Origin: an uncultured Bacteroidota bacterium
GTDB taxonomy: Bacteria; Bacteroidota; Bacteroidia; Flavobacteriales; Schleiferiaceae
Length of the DNA stretch: 7,356 bases
Direction of reading: 5' to 3'
NCBI GenBank assembly: GCA_913056475.1
Contig: CAJXMS010000109.1
Span: 1 to 7,356, forward strand
In this document: piece by piece, positions 1-6,167 of the stretch
How positions within the stretch are numbered: the stretch's first letter is position 1
Layout: every line of letters begins with the position of its first letter
Made by a program: the position numbers and the translations under genes
The notes under the pieces: model-generated
Told to the model about the DNA's origin: nothing
Databases searched by the model: none
What the model saw: the letters and a program-made list of their open reading frames with translations, nothing else

Positions 1-350
1 ATTTCGCGCAGCCGGGCCGCTATCTTTTCACTGCGATAGCCTACCGAGCAGTATACCACCACCGGGGTATCCCGGGGCAGGTCCCGCACCCGGGCCGGGT
101 CAAAATCTTTAAACCCCACCCGCCGCGCTGCCCTGAGATGGCTCACCGCATATTCTTCTGCGCTGCGCGCATCAAGGCGCAGCAGCTCCGGGCGCTGCCT
201 TAGCGCCGTCACTCCCAGTTCCGGGCCCTGTCGATCCAGCAGCCCGTTGAGCATTACCGCGTACGCCTTGCTTTTCACCTCTTGTGCCATACCCGCTGCC
301 GCCAGCAGCAGGAATAGGCTTGCCAGCCAAATGGGCATTACCCGCTGCAT
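1..350 (-). CDS. Secreted single-domain rhodanese-like protein (3' end beyond window)
   Basis: The reading frame starts at ATG 350-348 and is open through 116 codons to the left edge, so the C-terminus is missing. Residues 1-22 form a signal peptide (charged start, then a Leu/Ala-rich core ending in AAAGMAQ), so the protein probably acts in the periplasm or cell envelope. The rest fits a rhodanese fold. LLRLDARSAEEYAVSHLRAA (about 56-75) corresponds to the usual LxDxRxxxEYxxGHIxGA strand and helix. VVVYCSVGYRSEKIAARL (97-114) holds the active-site loop with the predicted catalytic Cys101. Rhodaneses carry sulfur on this cysteine as a persulfide; the sulfur donor and acceptor cannot be told from sequence. 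An AAGGA stretch lies just upstream of the start and a TAnnTTTG box lies about 27 nt upstream. It is divergent from dgt with no obvious functional link. The fold call is secure; the physiological role is unknown. Confidence 0.88.
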   Translation of the reverse strand, partial: MQRVMPIWLASLFLLLAAAGMAQEVKSKAYAVMLNGLLDRQGPELGVTALRQRPELLRLDARSAEEYAVSHLRAARRVGFKDFDPARVRDLPRDTPVVVYCSVGYRSEKIAARLRE

Positions 351-376
351 GTGTTCCTTCTTTGATAGATAGCTGG

Positions 377-384
377 CAAAGATA
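377..384 (-). promoter_or_regulatory. Putative -7 promoter element of the rhodanese gene
   Basis: Read on the minus strand this is TATCTTTG, a perfect match to the Bacteroidota -7 consensus TAnnTTTG. It would start transcription near 370 and leave a leader of about 20 nt before the ATG at 350. No clear -33 TTG element is visible at the usual spacing, so the call rests on the -7 box and its position. Confidence 0.5.
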
Positions 385-422
385 AACACCCCCGGGAGCC
401 GACGGTCCGGGCGCGGAGCTAT

Positions 423-445
423 CCCCCCTTTGCGGGAGAAGGGGG
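423..445. repeat. Inverted repeat in the rhodanese/dgt divergent spacer
   Basis: CCCCCTT (424-430) is the exact reverse complement of AAGGGGG (439-445), with an 8-base loop TGCGGGAG. The 7-bp stem has no T-tract in either direction, so it is not an intrinsic terminator. It lies between two divergent genes, upstream of both. It could be an operator or simply part of the GC-rich repetitive spacer. Confidence 0.45.
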
Positions 446-467
446 CGCCTCCCCATCCGGCCGGGAC
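443..467 (+). repeat. Copy 1 of a diverged dispersed intergenic repeat
   Basis: These 25 bases match 6116-6140 at 20 positions without gaps, sharing the blocks GGGCG, CTCCC, TCC and GCCGGG. Weaker similarity continues downstream of both copies through AGCCG and a CTTAG motif with small gaps. Both copies lie in non-coding spacers about 5.7 kb apart. The match was found by eye and GC-rich sequence inflates such scores, so confidence is moderate. Confidence 0.4.
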
Positions 468-510
468 TTAAGCCGCTTAGGGCCGCGCGCACGAAGCGGT
501 GGGCCGGAAC

Positions 511-529
511 TACCTTTGGCCGGCAGGCC
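511..529 (+). repeat. Promoter-like direct repeat, copy 1 (TAnnTTTG plus GGCCGGCAGGCC)
   Basis: TACCTTTGGCCGGCAGGCC differs at one base from the copy at 576-594, exactly 65 bp downstream. The first eight bases (511-518) fit the -7 consensus TAnnTTTG. The flank before each copy is also similar (GGGCCGGAAC here, GGGCCCAAAT there), so the duplicated module may be about 29 bp. It may act as an upstream promoter for dgt. No -33 element is evident. Confidence 0.5.
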
Positions 530-575
530 GCTATTACCTCCATTTAAACCCCGCGGCCGCTCCTGGGGCCCAAAT

Positions 576-594
576 TACTTTTGGCCGGCAGGCC
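576..594 (+). promoter_or_regulatory. Putative dgt promoter -7 element and direct repeat, copy 2
   Basis: TACTTTTGGCCGGCAGGCC begins with TACTTTTG (576-583), a perfect TAnnTTTG box. Transcription would start near 590, leaving a leader of about 33 nt before the ATG at 623. This argues against the in-frame TTG at 581 as the start codon, because that codon would lie upstream of the transcript. The segment also forms the left part of an inverted repeat, CTTTTGGCC (578-586) against GGCCCAAAG (591-599), with loop GGCA and 8 of 9 positions paired. That symmetry around the promoter would suit an operator. Confidence 0.5.
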
Positions 595-622
595 CAAAGG
601 CCAGCTGCCTTACCTTAGCGGC

Positions 623-1996
623 ATGGCACTGGCATGGCACAATTGTTTTTCGGCGCAGCGCCTGGGCGCGGAGCGCACGACGGTAGATCCCCGGACCGCT
701 TATGAGCGCGATTACGACCGGCTGATTTTTTCCGCCCCTTTTCGGCGCTTGCAGGGCAAGACGCAGGTGTTTCCCCTGCCGGAACGGGTCTTTGTGCACA
801 ACCGGCTTACGCATTCCTTGGAGGTGGTCAGTGTGGGGCGTTCGCTGGGTACGGAAGTGGGCGGTCGCCTGGCAGAGCTGCCCGAGCTGGCGGGGCATCC
901 GGAGGCGCAGGAATTTTACCGGCATCAATTGCGCTCGGTGTTTTCGGCGGCTTGTCTTGCCCATGATATTGGCAATCCGGCTTTTGGGCACGCCGGCGAA
1001 GAGGCCATTTCCCGCTATTTTCTGGAGCGGGAAGGGGATACGGATTTCAGCGGCCAGTTTACCGAAGCGCAGTGGCGCGACCTGACCCGCTTTGAAGGCA
1101 ATGCCAATGCTTTTCGGCTGCTCACGCGCCACTTCCCCGGAAGGCTGCCCGGCGGTTTCCAGCTTACCTACACCACGCTGGCCAGTATTCTCAAGTATCC
1201 CTGTGAATCCACGGCCCAGGAAAAAAAAGCCGGAAAGCACCGCAGCAAGTACGGCTATTTTCAAAGCGATACCCGGGCTTTTGAGCAATTGCTGGAGGAA
1301 TTGCCCCTGGAGCGGGAGAGTGCCAAGCCCCGCGCTCACTTTCGGCACCCCTTCGTGTATCTGGTGGAGGCGGCCGATGATATTTGCTACACGGTAATGG
1401 ACTATGAGGATGGCCACCGGCTGGGCATCCTGGGTTTTGAGGAATTAAAGGGCGATTTCCTGGAACTGCTGGAAGCGGCCGGAACGGTGGATATGCACTC
1501 GGTGCAGCTTCACCTGGAGCGGCTACGTGCGGATGAGGAAGAGGCGGTGGCTTACCTGCGGGCTAAGGTGATCGGGGCGCTGGTGACGGCTTGTGTGGCG
1601 GTTTTTATGCGAGAGCGGGCTTCTATTTTACAGGGTCGTTATGGGCAAAACTTGCTGGACGGCGTGCCCCCCTTGCAGCCGGTGCTGCGCAAAATTGCCC
1701 AAAAATCTTACCAGCGGATCTACAAGCACGAAAGCGTGGTCAAGATCGAATTGGCCGGATTTGAGATCATGAGTGGCCTCATCAAAGATTTGGTGGAGGC
1801 GGTGAGCCTGCCCGCTGAAAAACGCCAAAAGCGCCATAAAAAGGTGCTGGGCCTGATGCCCCGCCCTTATTTGGTGGAGGGGCCGCTTTACGAGCGGATC
1901 ATGGGGGTGCTGGATTACGTTTCCGGCATGACGGACCCCTACGCGCTGGAGCTGTACCGGAACTTACGGGGGATTAGCATTCCGGGGGTTCATTAG
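623..1996 (+). CDS. dgt: Deoxyguanosinetriphosphate triphosphohydrolase (dGTPase), HD superfamily
   Basis: This enzyme hydrolyses dGTP (in some family members other dNTPs) to the deoxynucleoside plus triphosphate, acting in the cytoplasm on the dNTP pool. Numbered from ATG 623 it has 457 residues, close to the usual size of the family. The metal-binding HD residues are visible: RLTHSLE (His64), LAHDIGNPAFGH (His114-Asp115, with the family's GNPPFGH-like extension) and EAADDICY (Asp252/253). Other dGTPase signatures are YERDYDRLIFSAPFRRLQGKTQVF near the N-terminus, FEGNANAFR (157-165), and MTDPYALELYRNL at the C-terminus. The frame extends upstream to a TTG at 581, but the family N-terminus (LAWHNCFSAQRLG) begins at Met 623 and the promoter box overlaps the TTG. 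No Shine-Dalgarno is present. It is monocistronic and convergent with the ppsA pair. The frame is intact and the family call is very secure. Confidence 0.95.
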   Translation: MALAWHNCFSAQRLGAERTTVDPRTAYERDYDRLIFSAPFRRLQGKTQVFPLPERVFVHNRLTHSLEVVSVGRSLGTEVGGRLAELPELAGHPEAQEFYRHQLRSVFSAACLAHDIGNPAFGHAGEEAISRYFLEREGDTDFSGQFTEAQWRDLTRFEGNANAFRLLTRHFPGRLPGGFQLTYTTLASILKYPCESTAQEKKAGKHRSKYGYFQSDTRAFEQLLEELPLERESAKPRAHFRHPFVYLVEAADDICYTVMDYEDGHRLGILGFEELKGDFLELLEAAGTVDMHSVQLHLERLRADEEEAVAYLRAKVIGALVTACVAVFMRERASILQGRYGQNLLDGVPPLQPVLRKIAQKSYQRIYKHESVVKIELAGFEIMSGLIKDLVEAVSLPAEKRQKRHKKVLGLMPRPYLVEGPLYERIMGVLDYVSGMTDPYALELYRNLRGISIPGVH

Positions 1997-2172
1997 GTGG
2001 GGGCCTGTTCCCGGTTAGCGGCAAATCGGGTACTCCCCTTTTCCCACCGTTTAGCGCAGGGGTCCCCAATGTTTTTGGAAGGGTTTAAAAAATGCGATAT
2101 TCCCGCGTTTATCTAAAAAACTTCCAGCGGGGAGATGCTTCAAAAAAGGCAGGGCTAGCGCGCGCTCAAAAA
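1997..2172. other. Convergent intergenic spacer with evenly spaced A-tracts
   Basis: This spacer separates the stop codons of dgt (+) and the kinase-like gene (-). It is more AT-rich than its surroundings. A6 runs occur at 2087-2092, 2115-2120 and 2142-2147, and an A5 run at 2168-2172, giving steps of 28, 27 and 26 bases. On the minus-strand transcript these become U-runs after the stop codon, but none follows a strong hairpin. A 6-bp inverted repeat, TGGAAG (2076-2081) with CTTCCA (2121-2126), has a 39-base loop. Transcription from both sides must end here, but no clean intrinsic terminator was found. Confidence 0.4.
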
Positions 2173-3204
2173 TTAATTCTTTCGCTGAAGTTGCAATTGC
2201 AGGTGCCGGCGCAAGATATCCGCCATATTGGTTAAGGAGGCGAAGCTTTCGTCCTGGTGATGACGCGCGAGGTCTCGGCCCAGGATCTGGACATTTTCGG
2301 GGGTGGAAATTCGATCCTTACGCATGGTGTCCAGTAAGCTGATGGCCCGGCGCTTGTTGGAAGCAAATCGCTTGCTGATGGCCACTCTTTCCTCCCGCTG
2401 ATACTGGGCGGCTACCTCCGCAGAAAGTAGTTCCTGGGCCAGTTCTACCAGCTTGATGTTTTCCTTGTAGTACTGGGGCATGTAGATGGTTTTGCGGCCC
2501 TCGTAGCACTGCTGGTCAAAGTCTATCGGCCGCAGGCGATATTGGATATTATCAAAGTCTTGGGTAATCTCCACCACAAAGTTATAGGCCCGCATATCCC
2601 CCAGAAGCCGGGCAAAACAGCGCTCGTTGAATTTCACAAATTCCTTGGCGAAGCGCAGGCGGTTTTCAATCTGGACGTCTTCGTATTTGGCAATAAAGTC
2701 ATCGCAGGGAATACCCACCACGTGTTCTTCTACCAGGGTTTTCTTATCTACCAGGAAGGAAACTTTATCGGGCGAAAAAAGCTCTTCCAGCTCCAAACCG
2801 TAGATCCGGGAGGCGTCGGCCCTTTTCACGTAATAGTAGTCGTGGTTTTCGTTGATCTGGTTGACCACTTTGATCCGAAAGGGCTTGGTATTGCCAAAAG
2901 AACAGTACTGTATGTCGGCAATACCCAGGTGAGCCGTGCGCTTACCACTTCCTACCAGTAGTTGGTATCCGCGAATCAGATCCTCCTTGATGGAATCCAT
3001 TTCCGACTGATAATACAATACCGAGTACCACAAGGTCTCTTTGCCATGATCGTCGTAAATGGGAACTGCCTCACTGAAGCGAGTGAGATCGTCATAGCTA
3101 AAGGGCAGATCTATTTTCCGGGAATAGCGGCTGAGGTGCTCTTTCAGGTGGTTTTCTACCGGGAAAAGCGGCTTCTTGTAGGCGATTTTATTGAAGTCCT
3201 GCAC
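2173..3204 (-). CDS. Kinase-like protein of unknown function, coupled to ppsA
   Basis: A 343-residue soluble protein with no signal peptide or membrane segment. I do not recognise a named family, but the order of motifs fits the protein-kinase-like superfamily. There is a possible strand-turn-strand at about 96-115 (IQYCSFGNTKPFRIKV), a YYYVKRAD strand with candidate ATP-contacting Lys127, a helix with glutamates near 138-141, and a hinge-like LVEEHVVGIP (157-166). These are followed by a catalytic-loop-like LLGDMRAYNFVVE (200-212; Asp203, Asn208) and PIDFDQQ (226-232; Asp228, Asp230). The last two resemble HGDLHPxN and IDFD in aminoglycoside/choline kinases. The C-terminal ~100 residues are helical and basic. 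The start is GTG at 3204, two bases after the ppsA stop TAG, with no good ribosome site; the first in-frame Met is residue 70. Translation is therefore probably coupled to ppsA. A role in modifying PEP synthase is an inference from context. The fold is moderately sure, the substrate unknown. Confidence 0.8.
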   Translation of the reverse strand: MQDFNKIAYKKPLFPVENHLKEHLSRYSRKIDLPFSYDDLTRFSEAVPIYDDHGKETLWYSVLYYQSEMDSIKEDLIRGYQLLVGSGKRTAHLGIADIQYCSFGNTKPFRIKVVNQINENHDYYYVKRADASRIYGLELEELFSPDKVSFLVDKKTLVEEHVVGIPCDDFIAKYEDVQIENRLRFAKEFVKFNERCFARLLGDMRAYNFVVEITQDFDNIQYRLRPIDFDQQCYEGRKTIYMPQYYKENIKLVELAQELLSAEVAAQYQREERVAISKRFASNKRRAISLLDTMRKDRISTPENVQILGRDLARHHQDESFASLTNMADILRRHLQLQLQRKN

Positions 3205-3206
3205 GC

Positions 3207-5636
3207 CTAAGAATTTTCGATTTGGTGAATAGCGCGCAGGGTTTTCATAACCGAGTCGGGCGTCACCGAGATGGAATCGATCCCTTCCTGGACCAGGAAG
3301 GAAGCAAATTCGGGGAAATCCGAGGGGGCCTGACCGCAGATCCCTCCTTTCTCTCCCTGGGCCTTGGCTGTACGGATCAGCCGGCTGATCATAAGCTTGA
3401 CCGCCCGGTTGCGCTCGTCGTAAAGGTGAGCCACCAGGCTGGAATCCCGGTCCAGCCCCAGGGTAAGCTGAGTGAGGTCGTTGGAACCTATACTGAAACC
3501 ATCTACGTACTCGGCAAACTCATCGGCCAGCAGAATATTAGAGGGCAGCTCGGCCATGAGGTAGACTTGCAAGCCATTTTCTCCTCGGGTCAGGCCAAAC
3601 TCCTCCATAGTTTCCAGCACTTGCTTCATTTCCCGCGGGGTCCGGCAGAAAGGCACCATGACGATGACATTATCCAAGCCCATTTCGTTGCGCACCTTCT
3701 TAATGGCCTGGCATTCCAGGCCGAAGGCTTCTTTGTACTGATCGGCGTAGTAACGCGAAGCCCCGCGCCAGCCGATCATCGGATTTTCTTCCGAGGGTTC
3801 GTAATACTGGCCCCCCAGAAGATTCATGTATTCATTGGATTTGAAATCGGAAAAGCGCACGACCACATCCTGAGGGTAGAAGGCAGCGGCGATGCGCCCG
3901 ATTCCGTAGGCCAGTTTTTTGACGAAAAAGCGGCGCGCATCCTTAAATCCGGCCGTAAGGGATTTGATAGACCGGCTTAAATCTTCGTCGCCCAGCTCCT
4001 GGTGATGCAGTAGGGCCAGGGGATGCGCTTTAATGTAATTATTGATGATAAATTCTTCCCGGGCCAGTCCTACGCCGGCGTGAGGAACGCGCGAGAATTT
4101 AAAAGCCAGATCCGGGGAAGCTACGTTCATCATCAATTTTACCCGGGATTGCGGTAGCTCACCGAGCTGAATTTCCTCCTGCCGGAAAGGGATTAAGCCT
4201 TTATAAACCACCCCTACTTCTCCCTGAGCACAGGAGACCGTTACTTCCTGGTCGGGCGCCAGGGTTTGGGACGCATGGCCACAGCCTACGATGGCCGGTA
4301 TGCCCATTTCCCGGGCTACAATGGCCGCATGGCAGGTTCTCCCCCCTTTATCGGTGACAATGGCGGAGGCCTTTTTCATCAAGGGTTCCCAGTCGGGATC
4401 GGTCATTTCGGTTACCAGCACTTCTCCTTCCTGAAAGGAGGCCTCGTCTTCACTGCCATCCCGGCCGTCCAGCGTAAATAACTTATGCACTTTACCCGCA
4501 CCGATACGGTCGCCTACGGCAATACCCTCCAGGAGCAGTTGGTCGGCGCCGGGACGGTCGTCCAGGTGGTATTCGATCAGCTTATCTTCTCCGGCGTGGG
4601 AGTGGATGGTTTCCGGCCGGGCCTGGACGATGAAGAGCATCTTGGATAAGCCGTCGTAGGCCCACTCCACGTCCATGGGGGTCCATTTTCCTCGGCTGTT
4701 CGAATAGTATTTTTCAATTTCCGTGACCCAGCGAGCCAGTTCCAGCACCTGATCTTCTTCCAGGCAAAATTGATCGGTTAGTTTTTGGTCTACGGGGACC
4801 CGTTTAACCAGTTCGTTGGCATTACTGCCGTAAACCAATTTATGATGCTTTTGACCAATTTTTTTCTCCAGAATAGGATTCAGCTCGGGCTGCTCCAGCT
4901 TAGGTTTATAGACGATAAACTCATCGGGCGAAATTTCCCCCTGCACGATCAACTCGCCCAGGCCGTAAGCGCCGTTAATGACCACGGCATCCCGAAAACC
5001 ACTTTCGGTATCCAGCGAAAAGGCCACGCCCGAGGCGCCGATATCGGAACGAACCATCTTTTGCACCCCTACGGAAAGCTTTACCGCCTGGTGATCGAAG
5101 CCTCGTTCGGCGCGGTAAGATAGGGCGCGATCATTATAGAGGGAGGCAAAACAAGATTTTACGGCGTTGAGTATGGCTTGCGCCCCACGGACGTTAAGGA
5201 AAGTCTCCTGCTGGCCGGCAAAGGAGGCGTCCGGTAAATCCTCGGCGGTGGCGGAAGAACGCACCGCTACGTCGGTGGCCTCATTATCGTACTGCCGGGA
5301 AAGTTTGCGATACCGCGCTGTGATCTCTTCGGCCAGCTCCGCTGGGAAAGTTCCGTCGGCGACCATATTCCTAATGGCGGAGCCCCGTTTGCGCAGGGAA
5401 ATGATGTCCGAAACGTCCAACTCAGCCAGTTCCCGGTTGATACGCTCTTGAAGATTATTGTAGTCGAGGTAAGTTTGAAAGGCCTCCACGGTGAGGGCAA
5501 ATCCATCGGGAACCCGAACGCCTTGTTTGCTGAGTTGGGAGATCATTTCGCCCAGGGAAGCATTTTTCCCTCCCACCTGGGAGATCATCTGCAGATTCAC
5601 ATCTTTTAAATCGAGTAACAGGGGAGTTTGGGACAT
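3207..5636 (-). CDS. ppsA: Phosphoenolpyruvate synthase (pyruvate, water dikinase)
   Basis: Converts pyruvate, ATP and water to PEP, AMP and phosphate, feeding gluconeogenesis in the cytoplasm. It has 809 residues, near the usual ~790, with all three domains intact. The N-terminal ATP-binding domain (about 10-345) has VGGKNASLGEM (21-31), AVRSSATAEDLPDASFAGQQ (124-143), MDVEWAYDG (321-329) and QARPET (338-343). The mobile phosphohistidine domain (about 395-480) has GGRTCHAAIVAREMGIPA, where His436 is the phosphocarrier. Thr434 corresponds to the threonine phosphorylated in E. coli PpsA. The C-terminal TIM barrel (about 500-805) has GLAREEFI (523-530), VRFSDFKSNEY (593-603), MAELPSN (694-700; Glu696 metal ligand), GSNDLTQ (717-723; Asp720 metal ligand) and GGICGQAPSD (764-773) with catalytic Cys767. 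The start ATG 5636 gives the normal family N-terminus; no Shine-Dalgarno is seen. It is the first gene of a two-gene unit, with the kinase-like protein following after 2 nt. Confidence 0.97.
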   Translation of the reverse strand: MSQTPLLLDLKDVNLQMISQVGGKNASLGEMISQLSKQGVRVPDGFALTVEAFQTYLDYNNLQERINRELAELDVSDIISLRKRGSAIRNMVADGTFPAELAEEITARYRKLSRQYDNEATDVAVRSSATAEDLPDASFAGQQETFLNVRGAQAILNAVKSCFASLYNDRALSYRAERGFDHQAVKLSVGVQKMVRSDIGASGVAFSLDTESGFRDAVVINGAYGLGELIVQGEISPDEFIVYKPKLEQPELNPILEKKIGQKHHKLVYGSNANELVKRVPVDQKLTDQFCLEEDQVLELARWVTEIEKYYSNSRGKWTPMDVEWAYDGLSKMLFIVQARPETIHSHAGEDKLIEYHLDDRPGADQLLLEGIAVGDRIGAGKVHKLFTLDGRDGSEDEASFQEGEVLVTEMTDPDWEPLMKKASAIVTDKGGRTCHAAIVAREMGIPAIVGCGHASQTLAPDQEVTVSCAQGEVGVVYKGLIPFRQEEIQLGELPQSRVKLMMNVASPDLAFKFSRVPHAGVGLAREEFIINNYIKAHPLALLHHQELGDEDLSRSIKSLTAGFKDARRFFVKKLAYGIGRIAAAFYPQDVVVRFSDFKSNEYMNLLGGQYYEPSEENPMIGWRGASRYYADQYKEAFGLECQAIKKVRNEMGLDNVIVMVPFCRTPREMKQVLETMEEFGLTRGENGLQVYLMAELPSNILLADEFAEYVDGFSIGSNDLTQLTLGLDRDSSLVAHLYDERNRAVKLMISRLIRTAKAQGEKGGICGQAPSDFPEFASFLVQEGIDSISVTPDSVMKTLRAIHQIENS

Positions 5637-5644
5637 GAGGATGG

Positions 5645-5694
5645 GTATTTAGGCATTTTGGTTTTAAGAAAAGCACTTCCTATCTTTTAAATAC
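5645..5694. repeat. Inverted repeat in the ppsA leader/promoter region
   Basis: GTATTTA (5645-5651) is the exact reverse complement of TAAATAC (5688-5694), with 36 bases between. Nested inside and overlapping the right arm by one base is AAAAG (5669-5673) against CTTTT (5684-5688) with a 10-base loop. The arms lie 9 and 52 bases upstream of the ppsA start on the minus strand. They could be half-sites of a regulator or a weak leader hairpin. AT-rich sequence makes chance matches likely. Confidence 0.3.
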
Positions 5695-5800
5695 TTGATT
5701 CCCGCTATTATGTTCGATTGATAAGCAATAGTCCTTGCCTATAAATTCCGGCCACCGCGGTACGCTCATGCCAAAAAGGCGCGGAGGGCCACAAGACCGG

Positions 5801-5855
5801 GGGCAGGGAGGCAAGCCTACGCAGCGCCTCTTGCGATCAGGCTGGCACCCTGCTC
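5801..5855. repeat. Branched inverted repeat (hairpin candidate 1)
   Basis: GGGCAGGG (5801-5808) pairs with CCCTGCTC (5848-5855), eight pairs including one G-U when read as plus-strand RNA. The 39-base interior can form alternative short stems, for example AGCCT (5814-5818) with AGGCT (5839-5843) or GCAAG (5811-5815) with CTTGC (5830-5834). No T-tract follows on either strand, so it is not an intrinsic terminator. Confidence 0.4.
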
Positions 5856-5881
5856 TCCAAAAGGCTAGATCAAGCGCTCGA

Positions 5882-5914
5882 CCGTACGGACCCCCATTGA
5901 TCAGGGGTGTACGG
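5882..5914. repeat. Strong 11-bp hairpin with a two-base bulge (hairpin candidate 2)
   Basis: CCGTAC (5882-5887) pairs with GTACGG (5909-5914), and ACCCC (5890-5894) pairs with GGGGT (5904-5908). GG at 5888-5889 is bulged and the loop is CATTGATCA. All eleven pairs are Watson-Crick. It is the most convincing stem in the spacer. No T-run follows in either direction. Confidence 0.55.
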
Positions 5915-5938
5915 GGAAGCTCCACCGATCTTACATTT

Positions 5939-5979
5939 GGGCGACAGCCCCTATTATAGCGCCGGAGGAAGGTCCGCGC
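5939..5979. repeat. Two adjacent small hairpins (hairpin candidates 3 and 4)
   Basis: GGGC (5939-5942) and GCCC (5947-5950) close a four-base loop GACA. Eight bases later GCGC (5959-5962) plus GGA (5964-5966) pair with TCC (5973-5975) plus GCGC (5976-5979), with a bulged C at 5963 and loop GGAAGG. The second has seven pairs. Closely packed short stems of this kind are more typical of a folded RNA than of a terminator. Confidence 0.4.
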
Positions 5980-6079
5980 CAGCGGGGGTTCTTAAGCGGT
6001 TTGCCGGAGGCCAGTAGATAGCCGTTTATACCCATTTTGCCGGGCAGGTAGGTGGAGGGCTGAGACCAGGGAGCCTTGG

Positions 6080-6102
6080 CCGGATGCCCTAAAGGAATCC
6101 GG
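6080..6102. repeat. Hairpin candidate 5
   Basis: CCGGAT (6080-6085) pairs perfectly with ATCCGG (6097-6102). After a G-A mismatch the stem can continue with CC (6087-6088) and GG (6094-6095) around a CTAAA loop. No T-tract adjoins it. Confidence 0.4.
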
Positions 6103-6115
6103 TACCTTCTCCGCA

Positions 6116-6140
6116 GGGCGTCTCCCGGTCCTGCCGGGGC
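6116..6140 (+). repeat. Copy 2 of a diverged dispersed intergenic repeat
   Basis: These 25 bases match 443-467 at 20 positions in the same orientation. They overlap the left arm of the inverted repeat at 6130-6167. Shared similarity runs on through AGCCG and CTTAG, and then a CCGGCAGG motif that also occurs in the promoter-like repeats upstream of dgt (521-527 region). This suggests related spacer sequence at two loci. Confidence 0.4.
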
Positions 6141-6167
6141 ATGCAGCCGATCTTAGCGTCCGGCAGG
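6130..6167. repeat. 8-bp perfect inverted repeat downstream of the sensor gene
   Basis: CCTGCCGG (6130-6137) is the exact reverse complement of CCGGCAGG (6160-6167), with 22 bases between. It lies 25-62 bases past the stop codon of the minus-strand sensor gene. It could stall or protect the 3' end of that transcript, but there is no U-tract after it on the minus strand, so a Rho-independent terminator is not supported. Confidence 0.4.

Noticed and set aside
172..543. 123-codon minus-strand open frame
   Set aside because: It overlaps the rhodanese gene in another frame and continues into spacer; the Arg/Pro/Gly/Ala-rich translation has no family resemblance, whereas the rhodanese frame has a signal peptide and active-site loop.
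611..618. TACCTTAG just before the dgt ATG as a promoter for a leaderless transcript
   Set aside because: It deviates from TAnnTTTG at one base and a perfect box lies 35 bp upstream at a more usual distance; kept only as a remote possibility.
581..622. TTG at 581 as the start codon of dgt (14 extra residues)
   Set aside because: The TTG overlaps a TAnnTTTG promoter box, the extra residues do not look like the family N-terminus, and ATG 623 gives the expected start LAWHNCFSAQRLG.
575..1417. 280-codon minus-strand open frame opposite dgt
   Set aside because: It lies entirely antisense to a clear dGTPase with all HD motifs; composition is that of an antisense shadow in GC-rich coding DNA.
2052..2066. 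GGGGTCCCC followed by a T-run as a terminator for dgt
   Set aside because: The palindrome leaves a one-base loop and cannot form a hairpin; the T5 run at 2072-2076 is not directly attached to any stable stem.
5735..5959. 74-codon plus-strand open frame in the large spacer
   Set aside because: Translation is low-complexity Arg/Gly/Pro-rich, no ribosome site, and it overlaps inverted repeats.
5959..5985. GGAGGAAGGTCCGCGCC as the GAGGAAAGTCCGGGC signature of RNase P RNA
   Set aside because: Only a short resemblance; the other conserved RNase P blocks (such as ACAGAAA and GTGGGGTAAGAGCCC-like segments) were not found on either strand.
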